A stretch of DNA of 64,000 nucleotides. Origin: Pyrinomonadaceae bacterium (GTDB lineage: Bacteria; Acidobacteriota; Blastocatellia; Pyrinomonadales; Pyrinomonadaceae). Under the pieces are notes generated by a model. That model had not been told where the DNA came from, ran no database searches, and saw nothing but the letters and a program-made list of their open reading frames with translations. Shown here one piece after another: positions 17,067 through 26,284 of this stretch. Location: positions 744,001 through 808,000 of the forward strand of contig JAJQRF010000002.1 of NCBI GenBank assembly GCA_021228405.1, given 5' to 3'. The position numbers and the translations under genes are program-made. The stretch's first letter is position 1. Every line of letters begins with the position of its first letter.

Positions 17067-19043
17067 TTAGGATTTTACGCGAACTCGTAAAACTTCTGCA
17101 ACGCTCCACGCCTGAGCAAAACAGCCGCGCGGTCTGTGCGGCGCGTCGGCATCGAAAATTTCCGAGATTTGCCCGATTCCCGCTTCCGCCAAATGAGCTT
17201 CAAAACCCTTCAAAATTTCTTCGATCTTCGCTTCGTTTTCGGGAAACGCTTTGCGGTAAGCGTCGATAAATCCGCCGATCAGCCAACCCCAAACCGTGCC
17301 CTGGTGATAACAGGAATCGCGCTGAAACGGCGAGCCGATATAGATAGGACAATAACTTGTATTTTCCGCCGAAAGTGAACGCATTCCGACGGGCGTTAAG
17401 AGTTTATTTTCAACGGTTTCAACCAACTTTTTTATTTTTTCCCGATCAGTTAAGATCGCATTTTTCAAACTGACCGCGAAAATCTGATTCGGACGGATTG
17501 AAGCATCTTTTTCGCCGTTTGAAACGACATCGTAAAGGCAATCTTCCGCACTGTTCCAGAAAAGCGCGTCGAAGCTGTGTTTTACCATCGCGGCGGTCGC
17601 TTTGTAATTTTTTTCGTTTTCCGCGTCTTCAAATCTTTCGGCAAAATCCTGCATAATTTTCAGCGCGTTATACCAAAGTGCCTGAATTTCAACGGGTTTT
17701 CCCATTCGCGGCGTAAATGAAACGTCGCCGATTTTGGCATCCATCCACGTTAATTGCCAGGGTTTTTCGCCCGCGTAAAGCAGCCCGTCCGTGTCGACGT
17801 GAATATTGAAACGCGTCCCGCTCAGATGCCATTCGACGATATTGACGAGCTTTTCGTAAAGCGATTGATGAACAAAATCGTAATCTCCAGTTTTTTCGAC
17901 ATAAGCGCGAATCGCTTCAAAATACCAGAGGGTCGCGTCAACCGTATTGTATTCGGGAATTTCGCCCGCATCGGGAAAACGATTCGGAATCATTCCCTGC
18001 GAGATATGTTGTGAAAATTCGAGCAAAATCTGCCTGGCGATCTCCGCCCGATTAGTTGCCAGAGTCAGTCCCGGAAGCGCGATCATCGTGTCGCGTCCCC
18101 AATCGGAAAACCAGGGATAACCTGCAATGATCGTTTTTCCCGCGCCGCGTGAAACGATGAATTGATCGGCGGCGAGAACGAGTTGTTTGGTGAAATCGTC
18201 TTTTGCGCCGGCAATTTTCAAGAGATTTTCCCGGCGTTCGATTTCGGATTTTTCAAAATTTTCGGCTTCGGAAAAATCGTGTTTCAATGTGGAAAGAATG
18301 ACGGTTGCCGATTGCGATAAATCGAACTTTAACAAAAACGGCTGTAATAAATCTTCCCGAAAATCGAAACCCCGTTCCTTTTCGATCGCGTATTCAAAAT
18401 TGTGATACCAAAATCCCGTTTTTTCAATTTCCAGCGCGTTGTGATTGAAATAAATCGCGGGCATCGAAGCATAAGGTTTCACGGAAATCACGTTTTCCGA
18501 AGCCTCATAATTCAGATCGAAACTTGCGTCCTCGTGTTGCAGATGATGATAATCGCAAAATGATAAAAGCGGTTTTATTTCCAAAACAATCGGTCTTTGG
18601 TCTTTGGTTTCTGGTCTTTGGTTTTCTTTCGACGACTGCCCACCGACCACCGACCACTGACAAACGGTTGAATTTTCGCCGTAGATCATAAAGATTTTCT
18701 TTTCGATTTCGATCTCTTCGATCTTGTAAGTCCAGATCGGAAAAGGATCGAGGCGAAAATTCTTCAGATATTTGAAGCCTTCCGGATAAACTTTGTCCGG
18801 ATATTGATTGGCGGAAAGTTCGTAAGTTTTGCCGTCGATTTTGACGGTTTCTTCAAATTTTGAAACAGTCGTGATTCTGCCCAGAGGCGGATTGGTCGCG
18901 GGCGTTAAAAGCGCGTTATAACGGCGAATGTTGGCACCTGAAATCGTTGAACAGGCAAAACCGCCGATGCCGTTCGTTTCCAACCATTCACGCGAGCTTG
19001 CCTGAGCAAAATCGTTACAAATTTCCGAATTAAAAATAATCAT
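17067..19043 (-). CDS. glycogen-debranching enzyme (amylo-alpha-1,6-glucosidase, GH133)
   Basis: At 658 residues this has the size of bacterial and archaeal debranching enzymes. The N-terminal domain contains SSREWLETNGIGGFACST and RRYNALLTPATNPPLGR; the C-terminal GH133 (alpha/alpha)6 domain contains GYPWFSDWGRDTMIALPGL, with the catalytic-region WGRD, plus YNTVDATLWY and DSCYHQGTVWGWLIGGF. It removes alpha-1,6 branches from glycogen or maltodextrin in the cytoplasm. Residues about 130-151 (SVVGG through DQRP) are an in-frame insertion encoded by two tandem word repeats, placed in a hairpin between TVCQW and IVLEIKPLL, where the protein can probably tolerate it. No other glycogen gene is in the window. 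Confidence 0.93.
   Translation of the reverse strand: MIIFNSEICNDFAQASSREWLETNGIGGFACSTISGANIRRYNALLTPATNPPLGRITTVSKFEETVKIDGKTYELSANQYPDKVYPEGFKYLKNFRLDPFPIWTYKIEEIEIEKKIFMIYGENSTVCQWSVVGGQSSKENQRPETKDQRPIVLEIKPLLSFCDYHHLQHEDASFDLNYEASENVISVKPYASMPAIYFNHNALEIEKTGFWYHNFEYAIEKERGFDFREDLLQPFLLKFDLSQSATVILSTLKHDFSEAENFEKSEIERRENLLKIAGAKDDFTKQLVLAADQFIVSRGAGKTIIAGYPWFSDWGRDTMIALPGLTLATNRAEIARQILLEFSQHISQGMIPNRFPDAGEIPEYNTVDATLWYFEAIRAYVEKTGDYDFVHQSLYEKLVNIVEWHLSGTRFNIHVDTDGLLYAGEKPWQLTWMDAKIGDVSFTPRMGKPVEIQALWYNALKIMQDFAERFEDAENEKNYKATAAMVKHSFDALFWNSAEDCLYDVVSNGEKDASIRPNQIFAVSLKNAILTDREKIKKLVETVENKLLTPVGMRSLSAENTSYCPIYIGSPFQRDSCYHQGTVWGWLIGGFIDAYRKAFPENEAKIEEILKGFEAHLAEAGIGQISEIFDADAPHRPRGCFAQAWSVAEVLRVRVKS
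18592..18659 (-). repeat. degenerate tandem repeat translated inside the debranching enzyme gene
   Basis: Read on the coding strand, about 25 nt of a GTGGTCG-type repeat are followed by about 35 nt of an ACCAAAGACC-type repeat. The same GTGGTC / GACCACTG word occurs between genes at 35.55-35.67 kb, where it is clearly non-coding. The length preserves the reading frame. Confidence 0.7.
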
Positions 19044-19383
19044 TTCCGTTTCCGACCCCTTGTGTGAACAAAAGTTACTTCAAAACTCTAACGCAGTAAT
19101 TTTATCGCCGCAATTTAGCGGCTTATGAAATTTGGGAAGAGCCGTAAATAAAACAAGATGCTTCTACACCGATTATCCTGCTCCGCGTTCAAAAAAGACC
19201 GGTTTCTACTTTTTCGGATGATTTTATAAACGGTTCCTTACAAATAAATTACACAAAAACTTAAAATTTAGTTGATTTCATTTTCATTTTTGGTATAGCC
19301 TTATAGAAAACTGAATGAAGATTCATTCACACATCGAACAAACGATCCTTTAGAATGAATGTTAAAAAATTAAGAAGCAAAAT
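19044..19383. other. divergent intergenic region, 340 nt
   Basis: The region separates the minus-strand debranching gene from the plus-strand fadR-like gene. It contains a small hairpin (GCCGC 19107-19111 with GCGGC 19118-19122), a word shared with 48510-48532 (19184-19207), a weak promoter candidate (TTGATT 19272-19277, 16 nt, TATAGC 19294-19299), and the FadR operator at 19312-19329 just downstream of that promoter. No ORF or RNA gene was recognised. Confidence 0.6.
19312..19329. promoter_or_regulatory. FadR-type operator upstream of the TetR regulator
   Basis: TGAATGAA-GA-TTCATTCA is a perfect 8+2+8 palindrome. It matches the Bacillus-type FadR consensus TGAATGAMTANTCATTCA (recalled from memory) at 17 of 18 positions. 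It lies 54 nt upstream of a TetR-family gene that is followed by an acyl-CoA synthetase gene, and just after a possible -10 element, so repressor binding would block transcription of both. Confidence 0.8.
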
Positions 19384-20001
19384 ATGTCTCGATCTTCAGA
19401 ACACGATAAACAGCCGCGCAATGGGATAACGGACAAGCGCGAGGCGATCTTGCGCGCCGCCACAAAGGTTTTTGCCGATAAAGGTTACTTTAATTCAAAA
19501 GTTGCCGACATCGCCAAAGAAGCCGGAATCGCCGACGGCACGGTTTATCTCTATTTCAAAAGCAAAGAGGAAATTTTGCATTCGATCTTTAACCGCGCAA
19601 TGGAAGAATTTATCTCGGAAAGCCGCGAAGAGATCGAAAAGATCGAAAAGGTCGAAGACCGTTTGCGAAAAATTGCCGAGCTTCATCTCGAAAAGCTCGG
19701 TGCAGACCGCGAAAAAGCCGTCGTTTTTCAGGTCGAATTGCGCGGTTCGACCAAATTTATGGAAGAATTTTCCGCCACAGGTTTTGCATCGTATCTCGAC
19801 ATTATTCGCAAAACGATTGAAGAAGGACAAAATCAGGGAGTTTTCCGCAAGGATATGCACCCGATCACTTGCGCGAAAATTCTCTTTGGCGCGTTGGACG
19901 AAATGGTGACAAATTGGATTTTGTCGAAAAATTCCTACCCGCTTGCGCCGATGGCAAATGAAGTTTTGAAGATATTTTTCGGCGGAATATACGAAAAATA
20001 A
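19384..20001 (+). CDS. fadR: TetR-family fatty-acid-degradation regulator, FadR (YsiA) type
   Basis: The 205-residue protein has a TetR DNA-binding domain in residues 18-64 (REAILRAATKVFADKGYFN, then VADIAKEAGIADGTVYLYF) and a ligand domain with the TetR_C pattern of Bacillus/Thermus FadR (LHLEKLGADREKAVVFQVEL; LFGALDEMVTNWIL). Such proteins bind TGAATGA-TCATTCA sites and are released by long-chain acyl-CoA. Three independent points support the assignment: the sequence type, the operator 54 nt upstream, and the acyl-CoA synthetase gene 35 nt downstream. It is expected to repress its own operon. It is not the GntR-type FadR of E. coli. Confidence 0.85.
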   Translation: MSRSSEHDKQPRNGITDKREAILRAATKVFADKGYFNSKVADIAKEAGIADGTVYLYFKSKEEILHSIFNRAMEEFISESREEIEKIEKVEDRLRKIAELHLEKLGADREKAVVFQVELRGSTKFMEEFSATGFASYLDIIRKTIEEGQNQGVFRKDMHPITCAKILFGALDEMVTNWILSKNSYPLAPMANEVLKIFFGGIYEK

Positions 20002-20036
20002 TTTACCTAAAAGTCTAAATTTCAGTAATAAAAAAG

Positions 20037-21896
20037 ATGCAGATCAAGCCCGAAAATTCGACTCGCCGTGCTGTCCAAAGAATTCCTTTGCTCGAAGACG
20101 AACCGCGCACATTGCCCGAACTTTTCATAAAATCGGCGAAAAAGCACAACCGCAAAGACGCTTTGAGTTTTAAGAAAAACGGCAAATGGCAAAAGATTTC
20201 GTCCGCCGAAATGATCGAACGCATCGAAAACATTGCGCTCGGGCTTTATTCGATCGGGCTTCGCAAAGACGACCGCGCCGCGATTCTGGCGGCAAATTCG
20301 CCGGAATGGACTTTTTCCGACGCGGGCTGTCAGTTTGCCGGAATCATCGACGTTCCGATCTACACGACGCTTGCGCCCAATTCGATCTGCTACGTTATCA
20401 AAGATTCAGGCGCAAAGATTTTCTTTCTCGAAAACAAGGAATTTTACGAATATATCAAAGATATTTTGCCCGAATGCAATTCGCTCGAAAAGCTGATTTT
20501 CTTTGACGATACGGGCGTTGAAGCGGAAAATGCGGTTTCGCTGAAGGATTTGGAAGAAGCGGGCGCGAAATTGAAAGAAGAAAATCCGCATCTGCTCGAA
20601 AATCTGGTCGCGGCAGTTCAGCCGGACGACGTGGCAACGCTGATATATACTTCGGGAACGACGGGCGAACCGAAGGGCGTGATGCTTTCGCATACTAACA
20701 TCGTTTCAAACACGATCGACGCGGGCGAAAAATACGAGTTTTCCAAAGACGACAAATCGCTTTCCGTTCTGCCGCTTTCGCACGTTTTCGAGCGTTCGGC
20801 GATGTATCTTTATATTTTGAACGGGATGGCGGTTCATTATGCCGAATCGATTGATAAAGTTCCCGATAATTTGCAGGAAGTGCGCCCGACGATCTTTGTC
20901 GGCGTGCCGCGAATTTTTGAAAAAGTTTACGCGAAAGCGAAATTGAAAGCCTCGCAATCGAGTGAATTAAAGGAAAAAGTCTTCGATTGGGCAATCGAAA
21001 CAGGAAAGGAAGTCGCGCTCAGAAAGGAAAAACGTCAGAATATCTCCTTTTTTCTGAGCGTCAAACATTCGATTGCGGACAGGCTTGTTTTTTCAAAATT
21101 GCGCGATTTTTTCGGCGGAAATCTGCGTTCGTGCATTACGGGCGGCGCGGCTTTGTCGAACGAAATCTGGCTGATCTTTACGGGCGCAGGAATTTCGATT
21201 ATGCAGGGCTACGGTCTGACCGAAACTTCGCCCGTAATTTCGTCGAACAATCCGATCGACGCAAAGCTCGGAACGGTCGGAAAACCGATTCGCGGCATCA
21301 AAGTCCGCATTGCCGAAGACGGCGAAATCGAAGTTTTGAGTCCGGGAATGCTGCTCGGCTACTACAATAAACCCGAAGCGACGCACGACGCGTTTACGGC
21401 GGACGGCTGGTTCAAAACGGGCGACATCGGCAAGATCGACGACGAAGGATTTCTGGAAATAACCGACCGCAAAAAAGAACTTTTCAAAACCTCGGGCGGA
21501 AAATACATCGCGCCCGCGCACATCGAACAGATACTCAAAGGTTCGCGTTTCGTCAATCAGGTCGTTTTGGTCGGAAACGACCGAAAATTCCCTGCCGCGT
21601 TGATCGTGCCTAATTTTGAACAACTTGAATCCTACGCGCGTCACAAACATTTTCCGATCGAAACACACGCCGAATTTTGCAAAGACCCGCGCATCATCGA
21701 TCTTTTTGAGCGACAGATCGAAAAATTGACGAAAGACCTTTCGCAGTATGAGAAAGTGAAAAAATTTGCGCTTCTCGAAGATGAATTAACCGTCGAAGGC
21801 GGCGAATTAACGCCGACCTTAAAAGTAAAGCGGCGCGTCGTTGATGAAAAATACCAGAACGTGATCGAAAGAATTTACGCCGACGCAGAAAAATAA
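20037..21896 (+). CDS. long-chain fatty acid:CoA ligase (AMP-forming)
   Basis: The 619-residue adenylate-forming enzyme carries the AMP-binding P-loop LIYTSGTTGEPKGVMLSHTN (about 202-221), the A5 motif GYGLTETSPVISSN, the A8 motif GWFKTGDIGKID and, at the C-terminal domain, DRKKELFKTSGGKYIAP. The long internal insertion and KNGKWQKISS start are typical of the FACL / FadD15 group. It activates long-chain fatty acids to acyl-CoA at the inner membrane face for beta-oxidation or lipid synthesis. It is co-transcribed with the FadR-type regulator, whose inducer would be its product. A strong terminator follows directly. Confidence 0.94.
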   Translation: MQIKPENSTRRAVQRIPLLEDEPRTLPELFIKSAKKHNRKDALSFKKNGKWQKISSAEMIERIENIALGLYSIGLRKDDRAAILAANSPEWTFSDAGCQFAGIIDVPIYTTLAPNSICYVIKDSGAKIFFLENKEFYEYIKDILPECNSLEKLIFFDDTGVEAENAVSLKDLEEAGAKLKEENPHLLENLVAAVQPDDVATLIYTSGTTGEPKGVMLSHTNIVSNTIDAGEKYEFSKDDKSLSVLPLSHVFERSAMYLYILNGMAVHYAESIDKVPDNLQEVRPTIFVGVPRIFEKVYAKAKLKASQSSELKEKVFDWAIETGKEVALRKEKRQNISFFLSVKHSIADRLVFSKLRDFFGGNLRSCITGGAALSNEIWLIFTGAGISIMQGYGLTETSPVISSNNPIDAKLGTVGKPIRGIKVRIAEDGEIEVLSPGMLLGYYNKPEATHDAFTADGWFKTGDIGKIDDEGFLEITDRKKELFKTSGGKYIAPAHIEQILKGSRFVNQVVLVGNDRKFPAALIVPNFEQLESYARHKHFPIETHAEFCKDPRIIDLFERQIEKLTKDLSQYEKVKKFALLEDELTVEGGELTPTLKVKRRVVDEKYQNVIERIYADAEK

Positions 21897-21898
21897 AA

Positions 21899-21931
21899 AA
21901 AGGCTGTAAGTTGAAAAAACTTACAGCCTTT
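21899..21931. terminator. bidirectional terminator between the acyl-CoA synthetase and Wza-like genes
   Basis: A perfect 14-bp stem (21899-21912 with 21918-21931) with loop GAAAA starts 2 nt after the synthetase stop codon. The converging Wza-like gene ends 20 nt further on, so one structure can serve both. Confidence 0.88.
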
Positions 21932-21950
21932 CAAGTTTTCCGAAAACTTT

Positions 21951-22949
21951 TTAATAAAGAACCCTTTGCGGTAATGCCGAGCCGAATCCCATCGGAACAT
22001 TTTTACCGATGCCGATCGCAATTTCCGCGATGTTCTGCAAAACGCTCTTCTTCGATTTATCGACTTCGACAATATCGTAAGGTTCAAGCATTATATCCTT
22101 CTGCGATCCTTTTTTGATGAGATCGTAATTTACCGAAATAATTTCGCGGTCTTTTGAATTTGCCTTTAAACGATAGATTTTGATGTCCTTTGTTTTCGCT
22201 TCGCGCCGCACACCGCCGATCTTGGCAATCGCTTCGGTCAATGATAAGCCGCTTTCCTTGAGGTAAATTCCCTGCGGCGCGACCACTTCGCCCGTGATAT
22301 AAACCGGCGAGGCTTTCTGCACGACCACGACATCGCCCGGGTAGATGACCGGATTCGCTTCTTCTCTGCCTTGTTTCAGACTGCTCAGACTATACATCCG
22401 CGACGGCACATCGAGTCCGCCGTTGTTTTCCGCCGTCCAATCGCTGTCTTCCGAAACATCCGCACACATCGGTGCCTGGGTGCGGAAAACTTGGATCATT
22501 CCGCCGGCTTCCTCCGTTACACCGCCTGAAAATGAAAGCAGTTCGAGCAGAGTTGCCTTGCGCGTCAGAACGACTTGCTGAGGTGTGCGGACTTCGCCGT
22601 AAATGGTTGCAGGCGGACGGCTTTTGCGTTCCGTTACACGCAAACTGAGTTGCGGATTCCGCAAATATTTCGCCAAAACCTTCGTTACGTCCGCGCGCAA
22701 TTCCTTTTCGGTGCGGCATTTTGCCAGAACGGGCGTGTCGGAAAAAGGAACCTCGATCTTTCCGTCTTCATCGACCGTGGCGGCTTCGATGTCGAAATCT
22801 TTTTCGCCCAAAACCTTGACCGAAATAACGTCGCCCGGTCCGATCAGATAGCCGCGCTGTGCTTCGGGTGTGACGAGCACTTCTTGTCCGAACATCAATC
22901 CGCTCAAACACGAGATTGATGCGAGAAGAAATAAAACCTTTAATTTCAT
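21951..22949 (-). CDS. polysaccharide export protein, Wza/SLBB type
   Basis: I choose the ATG at 22949 (MKLKVLFLLASIS) because a GAGG lies 8 nt before it; a start 24 nt upstream is possible. The 332-residue product has a signal peptide, a Poly_export domain (GYLIGPGDVISVKVLGEKDFD, then ATVDEDGKIEVPFSDTPVLA), and SLBB-type domains (PPATIYGEVRTPQQVVL and SPVYITGEVVAPQGIYL). It should form or help form the outer-membrane or periplasmic exit for exopolysaccharide. A cysteine lies in the signal region (SISC) but the lipobox is poor. The matching Wzc-type autokinase is at 2.8 kb and sugar-modifying genes lie divergently beside it. Confidence 0.9.
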   Translation of the reverse strand: MKLKVLFLLASISCLSGLMFGQEVLVTPEAQRGYLIGPGDVISVKVLGEKDFDIEAATVDEDGKIEVPFSDTPVLAKCRTEKELRADVTKVLAKYLRNPQLSLRVTERKSRPPATIYGEVRTPQQVVLTRKATLLELLSFSGGVTEEAGGMIQVFRTQAPMCADVSEDSDWTAENNGGLDVPSRMYSLSSLKQGREEANPVIYPGDVVVVQKASPVYITGEVVAPQGIYLKESGLSLTEAIAKIGGVRREAKTKDIKIYRLKANSKDREIISVNYDLIKKGSQKDIMLEPYDIVEVDKSKKSVLQNIAEIAIGIGKNVPMGFGSALPQRVLY

Positions 22950-23164
22950 TGATAAAACCTCAAAAATTTTCACTGGAAAAGGATAGCTTACAAACGGCTT
23001 TGATTCAACCTTTTATCAAATCGGTTGTATGCAAGCTGTCAGCCGTATCAAATAAAACTTCGATTTTTAGTGCGGAAAATGATTTTTTGTTTGACAGTTT
23101 ACTGTTTGCCAAGTAATTTCAGATAATACTTAAGATTTTATACCGACATATCAAACATTCAGTA

Positions 23165-25132
23165 GTGCAAGAAAGGGTTCAAGAAAGAGAAGGCATTTGG
23201 TTTTTACGTCGTCCGCTGCAATTTTTAGCTGACATTGTGATTTTGTGCGGCGCGTTTATTCTGGCATATCTTCCTTCATTGAATATTCAGCTCGGCGATT
23301 TCTACTCTGATACCGTGCTGACACAGCTTCCGTTTGTCGTCCTGATTCAATTTTCCGCGCTTTTTCTGGTCGGTGCCTACTCGATCATCTGGCGTTATGT
23401 GAGCATCGAAGACCTCAAGGTTTTTTTCAAAGCGGCACTCATCGCAACCGTCGTTTTGCTTTTGGGAAGATTGTTTTTTTCTTCGAGCGCGTTCGGACGC
23501 TGGCAGGTTCCCGTTTCGGTAATTTTGATCGATACCGCGCTGGCTTTCGGCGGGCTTCTGGGATTGCGCATTTTCCGCCGTTTTATTTACGAATTCAGCG
23601 ACAAACGTAATTTTGCAGGTTCTAAAAAGCGTGTGAAACGCAAAGCGACCTTGCTGGTCGGTGCGGGCAGAATCGGCGCAACGCTTGCCAAGGAAATGGT
23701 CGGACGTGCCGACGCGGAGCTTGCCGTCAAAGGATTCGTTGACGACAACGTTTATAAAAAAGGCGGAAGCGTCAGCGGCGTAAAGGTTTTGGGAACGACG
23801 GCTGATCTGGCGCGGCTGGTCGATGAATTAAACATCGAACAGGTCGTGATCGCCATCGATCAGGCGCAGGGAATCGAGATCAGGCGCATTTTGGACGTTT
23901 GCCGCGCGATTCCCGTCAAAGCGCGTATCGTGCCGAGTTTGAACGAGATCGCGCACGGACACGTCAAAGTCAGCCGTATTCGCGACGTTCAGATCGAAGA
24001 TTTGCTCGGACGCGACCCGGTTCAGCTGGACGACCAAAATCTGCACGAATTTCTGACCGATAAAGTCGTTCTGGTGACGGGCGCAGGCGGTTCGATCGGT
24101 TCGGAATTGATTCGCCAGGTCACGAATTATCAGCCGAAGTTGATTCTGCTCGTCGAACGCGCCGAATATCTGCTTTTTCAGATCGAACGTGAATTGGTTA
24201 AAGATTTTCCCGAAACGAATTTCCTGCCTCTGATCGCCGATGCGGGCGACGAACCGCGTATGCGCGAGATTTTCGAGCGTTATAAACCCGAAGTCATTTT
24301 TCACGCCGCCGCGCATAAACACGTTCCGTTGATGGAAGCGAACGTGGCGGAAGCGATCAAAAACAACGTCTTTGCGACCAAACTTTTGGGCGAACTGGCG
24401 GGCGAATACGGAACGCGGGATTTCGTTTTGATCTCGACCGATAAAGCCGTTAACCCGACTTCGATCATGGGCGCATCGAAACGCATTGCGGAAATCGTTC
24501 TGCAAGGGCTGAATCGCGTTTACAAAACGAATTATATGGCGGTTCGTTTCGGAAACGTGCTCGGTTCGGCGGGTTCGGTCGTGCCGATTTTCCGTGAACA
24601 AATCTTAAAAGGCGAACCGATCACCGTTACCGATCCGAAAATGACGCGTTATTTTATGACGATTCCCGAAGCGTCACAGCTTGTTTTACAGGCTGGTGCG
24701 CTTGGCGAAGGCGGCGAGATTTTCATTCTCGATATGGGCGAACCGATCAAAATTCTCGACCTTGCCGAGGATATGATCCGTCTTTCGGGATTGCGTCCAT
24801 ACGAAGACATCGACATCGCGTTTACGGGAATGCGAAAAGGCGAAAAACTTTTTGAAGAACTCGAAATTACGGGTGAAAATCTCTTAAAAACGAAACATCC
24901 GAAGATTTTTATCGGTAAGATCGCAATGTATCAGCCGCAGGAAGTTGCCGAGATTATCGAATATTTCAAAGAGGCTGTCGCCGAAAGCAACGAAGCAAAA
25001 ATTCGTTCGCTCATCAATCATTTTCTCCCCGAAGCGACCATCACGGAAATAAAACTGCCGGAAAACACGGACACGGAAAACAAAACCGAAAAATTTTTCA
25101 CCCAAACCAATCTCGGTTTAGCCGAAAAGTAA
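23165..25132 (+). CDS. membrane-bound UDP-sugar 4,6-dehydratase (PglF/WbpM/CapD-like)
   Basis: This 655-residue protein has four N-terminal membrane helices (about 18-115), a first Rossmann region (LLVGAGRIGATLA near 163) and a C-terminal extended-SDR domain (VTGAGGSIGSELIRQ near 303). The long-type signature STDKAVNPTSIMGASKR is present, with Met in place of the usual catalytic Tyr, as in the WbpM/PglF group. Enzymes of this type convert UDP-GlcNAc to the 4-keto-6-deoxy sugar for surface polysaccharide or glycan. The start is a GTG with no strong ribosome-binding site; the first hydrophobic segment begins soon after, so little room exists for a later start. It is followed 79 nt later by galE. 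Confidence 0.92.
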   Translation: MQERVQEREGIWFLRRPLQFLADIVILCGAFILAYLPSLNIQLGDFYSDTVLTQLPFVVLIQFSALFLVGAYSIIWRYVSIEDLKVFFKAALIATVVLLLGRLFFSSSAFGRWQVPVSVILIDTALAFGGLLGLRIFRRFIYEFSDKRNFAGSKKRVKRKATLLVGAGRIGATLAKEMVGRADAELAVKGFVDDNVYKKGGSVSGVKVLGTTADLARLVDELNIEQVVIAIDQAQGIEIRRILDVCRAIPVKARIVPSLNEIAHGHVKVSRIRDVQIEDLLGRDPVQLDDQNLHEFLTDKVVLVTGAGGSIGSELIRQVTNYQPKLILLVERAEYLLFQIERELVKDFPETNFLPLIADAGDEPRMREIFERYKPEVIFHAAAHKHVPLMEANVAEAIKNNVFATKLLGELAGEYGTRDFVLISTDKAVNPTSIMGASKRIAEIVLQGLNRVYKTNYMAVRFGNVLGSAGSVVPIFREQILKGEPITVTDPKMTRYFMTIPEASQLVLQAGALGEGGEIFILDMGEPIKILDLAEDMIRLSGLRPYEDIDIAFTGMRKGEKLFEELEITGENLLKTKHPKIFIGKIAMYQPQEVAEIIEYFKEAVAESNEAKIRSLINHFLPEATITEIKLPENTDTENKTEKFFTQTNLGLAEK

Positions 25133-25211
25133 AAAACTTTCGTAAAAATCATTTCCAAATGTTTTCAACCATACTTTCATAATCGAAGCAAATTTATTAG
25201 GCTCTTAGTTT

Positions 25212-26192
25212 ATGGCAATTTTAGTGACAGGCGGCGCGGGTTATATCGGCAGTGCCGCCGTTGAAGATTTAGAGAAAAAAGGTGAAAAGGTTGTCGTTTT
25301 GGACAATCTCGTTTACGGGCACAGAGAATCGATCAGCAAAAATGTCGTCTTTTACGAAGGCGACATCGGCGATAAAACGCTTGTCGGGCAAATATTGAAC
25401 GAATATGAGATCGAAGCCTGTATGCACTTTTCGGCTTACGCCTACGTCGGCGAATCGGTCGAACAGCCGCAGAAATATTACGAAAACAACTTCGTGCAAA
25501 CCTTAAAACTGCTCGAAGTTCTGATCTCGAAAAACGTCAAAAAATTCATTTTTTCTTCGACCTGCGCAACCTTCGGCGAACCGCAATATATGCCGCTCGA
25601 CGAAAAACATCCGCAATTTCCGGTTAATCCTTACGGGTGGTCGAAATTTATGGTCGAGCGTGCTCTGGCTGATTACGACAAAGCCTACGGCTTGAAATTC
25701 GTTGCGCTTCGCTATTTCAACGCGTGCGGCGCAACCGAAAGATGCGGCGAGCATCACGACCCCGAAACGCATCTGATCCCGTTGATTCTTTATGCCGCGC
25801 AGGGAAAACGCGAATCGATCTCCGTTTTCGGCAACGATTACCCGACCCCGGACGGAACGGCAATTCGTGACTACATCCATATTTCCGATCTCAGCCAGGC
25901 GCATCTGCTTGCGCTCGAGTATTTGCGCAAAGGCGGCGTGTCCGAATTTATCAATCTCGGAAACGGGATGGGTTTTTCCGTCACGGAAGTGATCGAAGCC
26001 GCCCGCAAAGTGACGGGAAAAGAGATCAAAGCGGTGATTGCGCCGCGCCGTGCAGGTGATCCGTCGCGTTTGATCGCAAATTCGACCAAAGCACACGAAG
26101 TTTTGGGTTGGAACCCGCAATTTCCCGAAATCGAAAAGATCATCGAGGACGCGTGGAAATGGCACGAAGCCAATCCGAACGGCTATAAATAA
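25212..26192 (+). CDS. galE: UDP-glucose 4-epimerase
   Basis: A 326-residue extended SDR with the NAD site [14 protein letters not shown] at the N-terminus, the catalytic region [11 protein letters not shown] and [11 protein letters not shown] (Tyr-x3-Lys), RYFNACGA, and the sugar-binding [14 protein letters not shown]. This is the normal size and motif set of GalE. It interconverts UDP-glucose and UDP-galactose (or the GlcNAc/GalNAc pair) in the cytoplasm to supply exopolysaccharide assembly, in keeping with the neighbouring PglF-like and Wza-like genes. A long hairpin terminator ends the transcript. Confidence 0.95.
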   Translation: MAILVTGGAGYIGSAAVEDLEKKGEKVVVLDNLVYGHRESISKNVVFYEGDIGDKTLVGQILNEYEIEACMHFSAYAYVGESVEQPQKYYENNFVQTLKLLEVLISKNVKKFIFSSTCATFGEPQYMPLDEKHPQFPVNPYGWSKFMVERALADYDKAYGLKFVALRYFNACGATERCGEHHDPETHLIPLILYAAQGKRESISVFGNDYPTPDGTAIRDYIHISDLSQAHLLALEYLRKGGVSEFINLGNGMGFSVTEVIEAARKVTGKEIKAVIAPRRAGDPSRLIANSTKAHEVLGWNPQFPEIEKIIEDAWKWHEANPNGYK

Positions 26193-26220
26193 AAACTTCT
26201 AATTCATCTGATTAAGACAT

Positions 26221-26268
26221 ACACGCAAGGCTTCGATTTGCAAATCAAAGCCTTGCGTGTAATATTTT
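26221..26268 (+). terminator. long hairpin terminator after galE
   Basis: A 20-bp stem with one mismatch (26221-26240 with 26241-26260, so the tip must open) is followed by AATATTTT. It starts 28 nt after the galE stop codon. Confidence 0.82.
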
Positions 26269-26284
26269 AACTAATTTTACGAGC

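Noticed and set aside
18592-18659. CRISPR-like repeats in the debranching gene
   Set aside because: Degenerate tandem words with no regular spacers, translated in frame.
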